8,202 bases of DNA, taken from assembly GCA_905236545.1 (NCBI GenBank), contig CAJOQO010000149.1, positions 1 through 8,202 on the forward strand, in the 5' to 3' direction. Below are positions 1-6,290 of the stretch, piece after piece (the stretch's first letter is position 1; each line of letters starts with the position of its first letter). The notes beneath the pieces are model-generated. The model had not been told where the DNA came from and made no database searches. It was given only the letters and a program-made list of their open reading frames with translations. Source of the stretch: an uncultured Lachnospiraceae bacterium. Lineage in GTDB: Bacteria; Bacillota; Clostridia; Lachnospirales; Lachnospiraceae. Position numbers and translations under genes: made by a program.

Positions 1-85
1 AGAAGGGTTGAAAACCGGCCGTACGGAATGGAAGAGCGTTGATCATACTTTGGAAATGGGCGAACGGGTGAGAACGGCAGAACAG

Positions 86-523
86 ATGAAAACGATAGAA
101 TCACAGAGTGCGCAGGAGACCTGGGAGACCGGCAGACGCATGGGGCAGGAAGCCTCACCAGGGCAGGTAATCGCGCTGACCGGGGACCTCGGAACAGGAA
201 AGACAGTCTTTACACAGGGCTTTGCCGCCGGGCTGGGAATCGATGAATCAGTGAACAGTCCGACCTTTACCATCCTGCAGGTTTATGAGGAGGGACGGCT
301 TCCTCTTTATCATTTCGATGTATATCGAATCGGAGACCCTGAGGAGATGCTGGAGATCGGCTGGGAGGACTATGTCTTCGGGGAAGGAGTCTGCCTGATC
401 GAATGGGCGGATCTGATTGATGACCTGATCGGGGAACTGCCCGGGGAAAAGGTGACGCGCGTGGAGATCCGGAAGGATCTGTCGAGAGGCGCGGATTACC
501 GCAGAATCACAGTGTCACAGTGA
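86..523 (+). CDS. tsaE: TsaE, ATPase of the tRNA t6A37 threonylcarbamoylation complex
   Basis: TsaE is a small P-loop ATPase that binds the TsaB-TsaD dimer and drives turnover of the complex making N6-threonylcarbamoyladenosine at tRNA position 37; it acts in the cytoplasm. From the ATG at 86 the protein is 145 aa, normal for the family. Visible motifs are Walker A GDLGTGKT (residues 33-40), the switch segment NSPTFT (57-62), HFDVYR (76-81) and the conserved EW pair (106-107). The start is uncertain. The reading frame stays open to the left edge, with ATG at 56, GTG at 68 and TTG at 8, but the family homology begins at MKTIES and no candidate has a good ribosome binding site. A preceding gene in another frame could end at the TGA at 40-42. 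The next gene begins 10 bp after the stop, so the two are very probably cotranscribed. Function is certain from the motifs; only the N-terminus is open. Confidence 0.93.
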   Translation: MKTIESQSAQETWETGRRMGQEASPGQVIALTGDLGTGKTVFTQGFAAGLGIDESVNSPTFTILQVYEEGRLPLYHFDVYRIGDPEEMLEIGWEDYVFGEGVCLIEWADLIDDLIGELPGEKVTRVEIRKDLSRGADYRRITVSQ

Positions 524-533
524 GAGAAGAGCG

Positions 534-1712
534 ATGAAAATACTTGCGATAGACAGCTCCGGAATGCCGGCGTCCGTCGCCGTCTGCGAGGACGGGACGC
601 TGGCGGCGGAGTATACGGTGAATAACAGGAAAACGCACAGCCAGACGCTGGTTCCGATGATGGACGAGGTGAGGAACCTCCTGGGGCTGGATCTTGAAAG
701 CGTGGACGCGATTGCTGTGGCGGGGGGCCCGGGCTCCTTTACAGGGCTCAGGATCGGCTCGGCAGCGGCAAAGGGGATCGGTCTGGCGCTGGACAGGCCG
801 CTGATCCATGTTCCTACGCTGGAGGCGATGGCGTACAATTACTACGGCTCGGAGTGCCTGGTCGTTCCGATGCTGGATGCGCGCAATCACCAGGTATTTG
901 CCGGGATCTATACCTTTCGGCAGCCGGAATCCGGAGCGGAGCAGGATGACCCGCTCTGTGTGCTTTCGGATCAGGAACCGGTGGGGATTGGGGAGCTGTG
1001 CGAAAGGCTGGACGGACTTTCCCGCGATACGGGGAAACCTGTGATTCTGCTCGGGGACGGCGCGCAGGCTTACAGGACGATGATTGAAGAAAAGCTTAAG
1101 GCTCCGCATCAGTATGCGCCGGCACATCTGGCGCAGCAAAGAGCGGGGTCTGTCGCGGTGAGAGGAATGGAGCTTGCCCGGCAGGGGCGGACCGAAACGG
1201 CTGCCATGCATCGCCCCGATTATCTGCGTGTGTCTCAGGCAGAGCGTGTGCGCGCTGAAAAACGGGCATCGGAGGATGCACTCCGGATTCTTCCGCTGAC
1301 GGCGGAGGATCTTCCTCTCGTCACGGACGCTGAACGTCAGTATTATTCTCTTCCATGGAGCGAGAGGGTATTTCGCGATGCGCTGAACAGAGAGTACTAT
1401 CTGTTTCTGAAAGCGGAGATGGCCGGGACGTTTGCGGGGTATTGCGGCTTTCAGCAGTCTTTTGGGATTGCGGAGATCACGAATGTGACTGTCCTCGAAG
1501 CGTATCGCCGAAGAGGGATCGCCCGCCGCATGCTGCAGGTCCTGATGGAGAAAGGACGGGCGAGGGGAGTTGAACGCTTCACGCTTGAGGTCCGCCGCTC
1601 CAACGAGCCTGCTGTCTCTCTGTATAAAAGCCTTGGCTTTTATGAAGAAGGGGTCAGAAAAGATTATTATGAAGCTCCGAAGGAGGATGCCCTGATTCTG
1701 TGGACAAAGTGA
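534..1712 (+). CDS. tsaB-rimI: TsaB-RimI fusion: t6A complex scaffold joined to ribosomal protein S18 N-acetyltransferase
   Basis: This 392-aa protein joins two enzymes usually encoded separately. Residues 1 to about 240 are TsaB, the inactive TsaD paralogue that dimerises with TsaD; visible are the MKILAIDSS start, GGPGSFTGLRIG (64-75), PMLDAR (112-117) and the closing YLR (230-232). Residues about 249-392 are a GNAT domain of RimI type, which acetylates the N-terminal alanine of ribosomal protein S18. It shows the SLPWS motif (272-276), the acetyl-CoA loop RRRGIA (325-330), LEVRRSN (351-357) with the expected base Glu352, LYKSLGF (363-369), and YY (378-379) where the family's catalytic Tyr lies. 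A charged linker (about 233-250) connects the halves, and no in-frame start with a ribosome binding site lies at the junction, so the fusion looks genuine. The ATG at 534 follows an AGAGAAGAG tract. Such fusions are known in Firmicutes. Role calls rest on family knowledge. Confidence 0.93.
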   Translation: MKILAIDSSGMPASVAVCEDGTLAAEYTVNNRKTHSQTLVPMMDEVRNLLGLDLESVDAIAVAGGPGSFTGLRIGSAAAKGIGLALDRPLIHVPTLEAMAYNYYGSECLVVPMLDARNHQVFAGIYTFRQPESGAEQDDPLCVLSDQEPVGIGELCERLDGLSRDTGKPVILLGDGAQAYRTMIEEKLKAPHQYAPAHLAQQRAGSVAVRGMELARQGRTETAAMHRPDYLRVSQAERVRAEKRASEDALRILPLTAEDLPLVTDAERQYYSLPWSERVFRDALNREYYLFLKAEMAGTFAGYCGFQQSFGIAEITNVTVLEAYRRRGIARRMLQVLMEKGRARGVERFTLEVRRSNEPAVSLYKSLGFYEEGVRKDYYEAPKEDALILWTK

Positions 1713-1722
1713 GAAAATGAGA

Positions 1723-1888
1723 GTAACGATTCAGCACCCCCATTGCTCAGAACACTTCGTGTTCTTCGCTGTGTGCGGACAGAGCGGTTTCACCGCTTGT
1801 CCGCCCCCTGGAACCGCTCAGATCCGTCAGATAAGCAAGCTTATCTGACTGGGATCATGAGCAATTCCAGGGGGTGCTGAATAATTAC
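1723..1888. mobile_element. MITE-like palindromic element, copy 1 (166 bp)
   Basis: A non-coding element with terminal inverted repeats: 1723-1749 (begins GTAACGATTCAGCACCCCC) pairs with 1858-1888 (ends GGGGGTGCTGAATAATTAC), with a TCCA bulge on the right arm. It is flanked immediately by a perfect 8-bp direct repeat AAATGAGA (1715-1722 and 1889-1896), as expected of a target-site duplication. Inside are hairpins at 1750-1764 (GAACAC/GTGTTC, loop TTC), 1775-1804 (GCGGACA-AGCGGT against ACCGCT-TGTCCGC with one bulged G), and a long one at 1804-1874 whose tip is CAGATAAGC-AA-GCTTATCTG. The arm at 1804-1825 resembles the inverse of the right end, so the element is partly nested. It has no ORF and no T-run, so it is not a terminator. 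A shorter copy lies at 4165-4260. GTAA ends plus 8-bp duplications fit IS66-type transposition, but that link is inference. Confidence 0.82.
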
Positions 1889-1913
1889 AAATGAGAAAGG
1901 ATACAGAACGATT

Positions 1914-2831
1914 ATGATCGATGTATGCCTGCTTGGCTGCGGCGGTATGATGCCGCTGCCATGGAGACACCTGACGTCCCTGATCGCGCGGGTTCAGGGA
2001 TCCAGCCTGCTGATTGACTGCGGTGAGGGAACCCAGATCGCCCTGCGCAGGAAGGGATGGAGTTTCAAACCGATTGATGTGATCTGTATTACGCATTTTC
2101 ACGGAGACCATATCGGCGGCCTTCCCGGCCTTCTGCTTACCATGGGCAATGCCGAGCGCACGGAGCCGCTTACGGTCATCGGTCCGAAAGGACTGACGCG
2201 GGTAGTGAACGCACTGCGCGTGATCGCGCCGGAGCTGCCGTTTGAGGTACACTGCGTGGAGATCGATCAGCCGGAAATGGAATTCTCCATGAACGGATAC
2301 CGGCTGAGGGCGTTCCGTGTGAATCACCGGGTGGTCTGCTACGGGTACAGCCTGATGCTGGACCGTGGCGGAAAATTCGATCCTGTCAGGGCAAAGGAGG
2401 CGGAGATCCCGCTGAAGTTCTGGAATCCGCTCCAGAAGGGGAACACGGTGACCGATCCGGACACAGGAAGGACATTTACGCCTGATATGGTGCTTGGCGG
2501 CAGTCGTAAAGGACTGAAGATAACCTACGTGACCGACACAAGACCGACATCTTCGATTCCGGAGAATGCGAAAGGATCGGATCTGTTCATCTGTGAAGGA
2601 ATGTACGGGGAACCTGAGAAATATGCCAATGCGAAGGAGCACCGGCACATGATGATCGCCGAGGCGGCAGAGCTCGCCAGGCAGGCACAGGTGAAGGAGC
2701 TTTGGCTGACGCATTACAGCCCGTCCATGACGCATCCGGAGGAATATGAGGAAGAGGTGAAGAAGATCTTTCCTCATACCGTGTTCGGGCGCGACGGGAT
2801 GAGCACGGAGCTCGGATTCGAGGATGCATGA
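1914..2831 (+). CDS. rnz: Ribonuclease Z (tRNA 3'-processing endonuclease)
   Basis: RNase Z is a zinc-dependent metallo-beta-lactamase-fold nuclease that cuts tRNA precursors just after the discriminator base, chiefly those lacking an encoded CCA. The 305-aa length is standard. The metal-site residues are all present: HFHGDH (61-66), His138, Asp208 (in YVTDTRP) and His267 (in THYSP), matching the B. subtilis pattern as I recall it. LIDCGEGTQ (33-41) is the usual early motif. The region about 150-196 corresponds to the flexible exosite arm. The N-terminus reads GCGGMMPLPWRHLTS rather than the GTGAG-type sequence of better studied enzymes. The AAAGGA binding site (1896-1901) is 12 nt from the ATG, a little long. 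The first A of that site belongs to the right-hand 8-bp repeat bordering the MITE-like element just upstream. Placement among t6A genes makes a tRNA-maturation operon likely. Confidence 0.95.
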   Translation: MIDVCLLGCGGMMPLPWRHLTSLIARVQGSSLLIDCGEGTQIALRRKGWSFKPIDVICITHFHGDHIGGLPGLLLTMGNAERTEPLTVIGPKGLTRVVNALRVIAPELPFEVHCVEIDQPEMEFSMNGYRLRAFRVNHRVVCYGYSLMLDRGGKFDPVRAKEAEIPLKFWNPLQKGNTVTDPDTGRTFTPDMVLGGSRKGLKITYVTDTRPTSSIPENAKGSDLFICEGMYGEPEKYANAKEHRHMMIAEAAELARQAQVKELWLTHYSPSMTHPEEYEEEVKKIFPHTVFGRDGMSTELGFEDA

Positions 2832-2961
2832 TCCTGCGCGTCTGCGCAGACGGTTCACGGTCTGTGGGGAAAAGGCCGTGAATCGCAACCGTTCCGGAAG
2901 GCGTCGGCAGGTAAGGGATCTGAAGAGTGCTTTCCGGGTGGAGAAATGAAAAGGGACTGAG
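2832..2961 (+). other. Structured 130-bp gap between rnz and tsaD
   Basis: No gene is seen here. The gap begins with a perfect 12-bp palindrome GTCTGCGCAGAC (2840-2851). Two further pairings exclude each other: CAGAC (2847-2851) with GTCTG (2860-2864), and TTCACGG (2854-2860) with CCGTGAA (2876-2882). No T-run follows, so a terminator is unlikely. A four-codon mini-ORF (ATG at 2946, stop 2958-2960) ends just before the tsaD start and has GGTGGAG upstream, which may be chance. The tsaD ribosome binding site AAAAGGGA is at 2949-2956. I see no promoter that I would defend. Confidence 0.4.
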
Positions 2962-4023
2962 ATGACTGAGAAAGAAGAGACCAGAATACTGGCGATTGAG
3001 AGCTCCTGCGATGAGACGGCGGCAGCGGTCGTGGTTAACGGCCGCGATGTGCGGTCAAACGTAATCTCTTCCCAGATTGATATTCATACGCTGTATGGCG
3101 GCGTTGTACCTGAGATTGCGTCAAGGAAGCATATCGAGCGGATCAATCAGGTGGTGCAGCAGGCTCTTGATGATGCAGGGATGACGCTGGATGAGATCGA
3201 CGCGGTGGCGGTAACCTATGGACCTGGTCTTGTGGGAGCGCTTCTTGTCGGCGTCGCACATGCAAAAGCGATCGCCTGGGCGAAGAATCTTCCGCTGATC
3301 GGGGTTCATCATATCGAGGGACATATCAGCGCAAATTATATTTCCTCCGGGATTTCTTCCGTTGAGGACGGCGTCCGGAAACCTGATCTGGAGCCGCCCT
3401 TCGGATGCCTTGTCGTTTCAGGAGGGCATACGCATCTGGTCCGTGTGAAGGATTACGGAGAATATGAGATCCTCGGAAAGACCGCAGATGATGCGGCCGG
3501 AGAAGCATTTGACAAGGTCGCAAGAGCGATCGGACTCGGGTATCCGGGAGGGCCGAAGATCGATAAGGCGGCCCGTGAGGGAGATGCGCGGGCGATCGAA
3601 TTCCCCCGCGGCAAAGTGCGCGGGTCGGTGTATGATTTTTCCTTCAGCGGCCTGAAGAGTGCGGTTCTGAACTATCTGAATGAAAAGAAGATGAAGGGGG
3701 AGGAGATCTGCGTCGGGAACGTTGCCGCTTCCTTCCAGAAAGCTGTCGTGGATGTTCTGGTAGAGCATTCTGAACATGCGATCCGGGAGTTTGGCTTTGA
3801 CAGGTTCGCGATCGCGGGCGGCGTGGCCTCGAATTCCGCTCTGAGAGAGGCGATGGAAGAAGCCTGCAGGAGGCACGGGGTGCTTTTTTACAGGCCGAGT
3901 CCTGTTCTGTGCACGGATAATGCCGCCATGATCGGGGCGGCTGCTTACTATGAGTATCGCAGGGGAGTGCGCTCTGACTGGAGCCTGAATGCGGTTCCAA
4001 ACCTGAAGCTCGGAGAAAGATAA
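2962..4023 (+). CDS. tsaD: TsaD, catalytic subunit of tRNA N6-threonylcarbamoyladenosine synthase
   Basis: TsaD transfers the threonylcarbamoyl group from threonylcarbamoyl-AMP to A37 of tRNAs reading ANN codons, acting with TsaB and TsaE. The 353 aa are slightly longer than the usual 335-345, owing to a few N-terminal residues and an insertion around 127-146. The ASKHA/Kae1 motifs are all present: ESSCDET (13-19), the metal-binding HIEGH (His117, His121), SGGHTHL (153-159), [10 protein letters not shown] (176-185), GYPGGP (193-198), SFSGLK (227-232), GGVASN (286-291) and CTDN with metal ligand Asp319. The ATG at 2962 has AAAAGGGA five bases upstream. It is the last gene of the tRNA-maturation cluster and is followed by a strong terminator. 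TsaC (Sua5), which supplies the substrate, is not in the window. Confidence 0.97.
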   Translation: MTEKEETRILAIESSCDETAAAVVVNGRDVRSNVISSQIDIHTLYGGVVPEIASRKHIERINQVVQQALDDAGMTLDEIDAVAVTYGPGLVGALLVGVAHAKAIAWAKNLPLIGVHHIEGHISANYISSGISSVEDGVRKPDLEPPFGCLVVSGGHTHLVRVKDYGEYEILGKTADDAAGEAFDKVARAIGLGYPGGPKIDKAAREGDARAIEFPRGKVRGSVYDFSFSGLKSAVLNYLNEKKMKGEEICVGNVAASFQKAVVDVLVEHSEHAIREFGFDRFAIAGGVASNSALREAMEEACRRHGVLFYRPSPVLCTDNAAMIGAAAYYEYRRGVRSDWSLNAVPNLKLGER

Positions 4024-4033
4024 CAAGAATAAG

Positions 4034-4060
4034 GGAAACGCTGATATCATCAGTGTTTCC
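4034..4060 (+). other. Stem-loop between the tsaD stop and the terminator
   Basis: GGAAACGCTGAT (4034-4045) pairs with ATCAGTGTTTCC (4049-4060), a 12-bp stem with one G-U pair and a three-base loop, starting 10 nt after the tsaD stop. No T-run follows. It may protect the 3' end of the message or back up the terminator just downstream. Confidence 0.6.
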
Positions 4061-4068
4061 TCAGACGG

Positions 4069-4097
4069 AAAAGCCTGCGCAGTCTGCGCAGGCTTTT
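4069..4097 (+). terminator. Rho-independent terminator after tsaD
   Basis: AAAAGCCTGCGCAG (4069-4082) is perfectly complementary to CTGCGCAGGCTTTT (4084-4097) around a single central T; in RNA the innermost pairs would open to form the loop. A GC-rich stem ending in four Ts is a classic intrinsic terminator. Because the A-run and T-run are symmetrical it could work in both directions, though no converging gene is visible. It separates the tRNA-maturation cluster from ispD. Confidence 0.88.
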
Positions 4098-4164
4098 CAA
4101 AATCCCGACGCGCGGATTCCATTGTAATCCCTGAGGTGCGTCCAGACGTAAATACAGATACAGG

Positions 4165-4260
4165 GTAACGATTCAGCCCCCCGTTGCTCAGAACACTTTG
4201 CAGATAAGCAAGCTTATCTGACTTGATCATGAGCAATTCCAGGGGGTGCTGAATCATTAC
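4165..4260. mobile_element. MITE-like palindromic element, copy 2 (96 bp, internally deleted)
   Basis: This is a short relative of the element at 1723-1888, in the same orientation. The left end (4165-4190, GTAACGATTCAGCCCCCC then GTTGCTCA) and right end (4230-4260) form the same imperfect terminal inverted repeat; the right end matches copy 1 at 30 of 31 bases. The central hairpin CAGATAAGC-AA-GCTTATCTG (4201-4220) is kept, while about 68 bp of copy 1's interior, including its GCGGACA hairpin, is missing. Flanks AGATACAGG (4156-4164) and AGATGCAGG (4261-4269) match at 8 of 9 bases, a likely decayed target-site duplication. The element ends 12 bp before the ispD ribosome binding site. It has no coding capacity. 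Confidence 0.8.
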
Positions 4261-4287
4261 AGATGCAGGTATAAAAGGAAGGATCGT

Positions 4288-5040
4288 ATGATGACAGCAA
4301 CAGTGCCGGAAAAGAAAAGAAACATCGCAATCGTTCTGTCTGCGGGCAGGGGAAACCGCATGCATGCAGACAGGCCGAAGCAGTATCTGGATCTGTGCGG
4401 GAGGCCGGTGATTGCATGGTCCCTTTACGCGTTCGAAGGATTTGCGGACGTGGATGACGTGATTCTGGTGACAGGTTCCGATGATATCGATTATTGCAGA
4501 TCTGAGATTGTGGACAGGTATGGGCTGAAAAAAGTGCGGAGTATCGTTCCGGGAGGGACGGAGCGTTATCTTTCCGTATGGGAGGGGCTGAAGGAAGCGA
4601 AACGGCTTCTGAATGATCAATATGGCCAGGCGGGGGAAGGTTCGTATCTCTTTATCCATGACGGTGCCAGACCGCTGGTGGATGACGGGATTCTTGAACG
4701 GTGCCTGGCGGATGCGCGGCAATACCATGCCTGTGTGGCTGCCATGCCGGTGAAGGATACGATCAGGATAGCGGATGACAATGCATTTTCCCTGGAGACT
4801 CCTGCCCGGAGGTCTGTATGGCAGATACAGACTCCGCAGGTTTTTTCCTTTCCCCTGGTCTATGAGTCATACAGGAAACTGATCGACGCAGGCGCAGCGG
4901 ATGTTACAGATGACGCCATGGTTGTGGAGCGGGAAAGCAGCGTCCGCGCGAAACTTACGGAAGGATCCTACAGGAATCTGAAGATCACAACGCCGGAGGA
5001 TCTTGAGATTGCACAGATGTGGAAGGAGAGGGCAAGATGA
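4288..5040 (+). CDS. ispD: IspD, 2-C-methyl-D-erythritol 4-phosphate cytidylyltransferase
   Basis: IspD catalyses the third step of the MEP isoprenoid pathway, joining CTP and methylerythritol phosphate to give CDP-methylerythritol plus pyrophosphate. From the ATG at 4288 the protein is 250 aa, in the usual range. Visible motifs are the nucleotide loop LSAGRGNRM (17-25), RPKQYL (29-34) with Lys31, VPGGTERYLSV (87-97), HDGARP (124-129), PVKDTIR (154-160), QTPQVF (181-186), VTDDA (206-210) and LKIT (231-234). Arg24 and Lys31 line up with the CTP-handling Arg20 and Lys27 of the E. coli enzyme. AGGAAGGA (4276-4283) supports ATG 4288; ATG 4291 is equally plausible. An in-frame GTG at 4246 lies inside the MITE-like element and is not credible. 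The stop overlaps the next start (ATGA), indicating translational coupling. I see no clear promoter between the tsaD terminator and this gene. Confidence 0.95.
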   Translation: MMTATVPEKKRNIAIVLSAGRGNRMHADRPKQYLDLCGRPVIAWSLYAFEGFADVDDVILVTGSDDIDYCRSEIVDRYGLKKVRSIVPGGTERYLSVWEGLKEAKRLLNDQYGQAGEGSYLFIHDGARPLVDDGILERCLADARQYHACVAAMPVKDTIRIADDNAFSLETPARRSVWQIQTPQVFSFPLVYESYRKLIDAGAADVTDDAMVVERESSVRAKLTEGSYRNLKITTPEDLEIAQMWKERAR

Positions 5041-6290
5041 AAAAAAGATGGCTGGCGGCGCTTGGCGTTTTCGTGATGGCGGCATCCCCGGCATCTGTCT
5101 GCGCGAACGAGGAGGCAGGAGGAACTCCTGTCCGGCAGGAAGCTGTCCTGGCACAGGAGCAGGAGCAGCCGGAAGCTGTCCCGACGCAGGAACAGGCTCA
5201 GTCAGAGACTGTCGAAACACAGGTACAGACGGAAGACGTGCAGAATGATTCTGTGCAGCCCGGATCCGTGGTGCCGGATCAGACGGTGATCCGCCGGGTG
5301 CTGGATACCCTGGGAAAAGAGGAATACCGGAAGACTTTTGAATTCCTGGCGGACGGGGCAGTGATCACCGAAGGCTACAAAGGGGATGCGGGCAGAGGAC
5401 TTCAGCAGGTGCTCGTGGATCTTGGCTGCGAGATTGCCGTCGATGGCGCCGTAGGCGCTAAAACGATGGAAGCGCTGCATCACACAGAAGCGGTATTCGG
5501 TTTTGATCCATCGGATCAGGTAGATCTTGAACTGTACAGCAGGCTGCTGCCGCTTGCATTTCTGGCCGTGGAAGACGCGGAAGCGGGAGAGGAGGAGACT
5601 GTCCCGGCTGCGGAAGACGCGGAAGCGGGAGAGGAAGAGACTGTCCCGGCTGCGGGAGACGCGGAAGCGGGGGAAGAAGACGAAACCGGCCGGATCAGCA
5701 GGGAAGAGCTGCAGGAGGAGTATGACAAGGCAGGGGGAGCGGGATATTCTGATTATCTTCAGGCCTGTCTGCTGGCCGCGCAGGGACGGTATTACTCCGC
5801 AAGGGAAATGTTTGAAAAGAGCGGTTACGGGGACAGCGCTGAGCGGGCGGCGTCCTGTGCGGAGCCCCTGCCGGAAACCGGCGAGATCCGGCATCATCCT
5901 GACATCCAGGGATCGGATGTCAGCCTTACTTTCACGGTGCATACTACGGATGAGTCCAGAGGAACCTGCTTTAAGGTGTTCAATCCTGATGGCGAAGAGA
6001 TCTGTACAGTTCTGGTAAGGGGTGGAGACAGCGCAACGGTTCATGTTCCTGCCGGAACCTATCGCATTATGGACGGAACCGGTTATGAATGGTATGGAAG
6101 CACGGAGACATTCGGGCCGGATGGCAAATATGCCTGGCTGACCTTCAGTGAAGATGAGAACAGCAGATATGACGCGGTGCTCGACTACGGAGCCTATGAG
6201 CTGGAGGTCAATGTGGCGCAGCTGGAGGACGGAGCGGTAAGCGTTGGAACCTCCGGCGTCGGGTGGGACGAATCTGATTCTGTTTCATGA
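5037..6290 (+). CDS. Secreted protein of unknown function with a peptidoglycan-binding-like domain and acidic tandem repeats
   Basis: I do not recognise this 417-aa protein as a named family. Residues 1-24 form a signal peptide (MKKRW, hydrophobic core, likely cut after VCA); the Cys at 22 is not in a good lipobox. Residues 25-80 are a Gln/Glu/Val-rich linker. About 112-156 resembles a PG_binding_1 domain (GYKGDAGRGLQQVL, LG, then VDGAVGAKTMEAL). Residues 179-214 hold nearly three copies of a 14-residue acidic repeat (EDAEAGEEETVPAA). Residues 220-275 look helical, like a TPR-type unit (YYSAREMFEKSGYGDSAERA, then C). The C-terminal 290-397 looks like a beta-sandwich, with VPAGTYRI at 337-344. 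There is no LPXTG motif or C-terminal membrane anchor. The start at 5037 overlaps the ispD stop and has GGAAGGAGAGG (5021-5031) upstream; a GTG at 5019 would spoil the signal peptide. A cell-envelope role is inference only. Confidence 0.85.
   Translation: MKKRWLAALGVFVMAASPASVCANEEAGGTPVRQEAVLAQEQEQPEAVPTQEQAQSETVETQVQTEDVQNDSVQPGSVVPDQTVIRRVLDTLGKEEYRKTFEFLADGAVITEGYKGDAGRGLQQVLVDLGCEIAVDGAVGAKTMEALHHTEAVFGFDPSDQVDLELYSRLLPLAFLAVEDAEAGEEETVPAAEDAEAGEEETVPAAGDAEAGEEDETGRISREELQEEYDKAGGAGYSDYLQACLLAAQGRYYSAREMFEKSGYGDSAERAASCAEPLPETGEIRHHPDIQGSDVSLTFTVHTTDESRGTCFKVFNPDGEEICTVLVRGGDSATVHVPAGTYRIMDGTGYEWYGSTETFGPDGKYAWLTFSEDENSRYDAVLDYGAYELEVNVAQLEDGAVSVGTSGVGWDESDSVS
5571..5681 (+). repeat. 42-bp in-frame tandem repeat inside the secreted protein gene
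   Basis: Unit 1 (5571-5612) and unit 2 (5613-5654) differ at one of 42 bases; a third, partial and more diverged unit covers 5655-5681. Each unit encodes EDAEAGEEETVPAA, an acidic, flexible spacer between the peptidoglycan-binding-like and helical parts. Near-identity of the DNA, not only of the protein, suggests recent duplication and possible length variation between strains. Confidence 0.9.

Noticed and set aside
1723..1888. Reading copy 1 as a transcription terminator or attenuator
   Set aside because: The stems are strong but no T-run follows any of them, and the flanking duplication points to a mobile element.
1827..2888. 353-codon open frame on the minus strand
   Set aside because: Antisense to rnz, a well supported gene, and it starts downstream in non-coding DNA without a binding site.
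4123..4154. Promoter for ispD (TTGTAA with TAAATA)
   Set aside because: Spacing of about 20 bp and a poor -10 make it unconvincing; the TATAAA at 4270-4275 is too close to the start codon.
4246..4287. GTG start extending IspD by 14 codons
   Set aside because: The extra codons lie in the MITE-like element and its flank; the AGGAAGGA site supports ATG 4288.
3418..4728. 436-codon open frame on the minus strand
   Set aside because: It runs antisense through tsaD, the terminator, the MITE-like element and ispD, with no domain similarity.
5049..5109. Lipoprotein signal at Cys22 of the secreted protein
   Set aside because: The residue before the Cys is Val rather than Gly, Ala or Ser, so ordinary signal peptidase cleavage after VCA is more likely.
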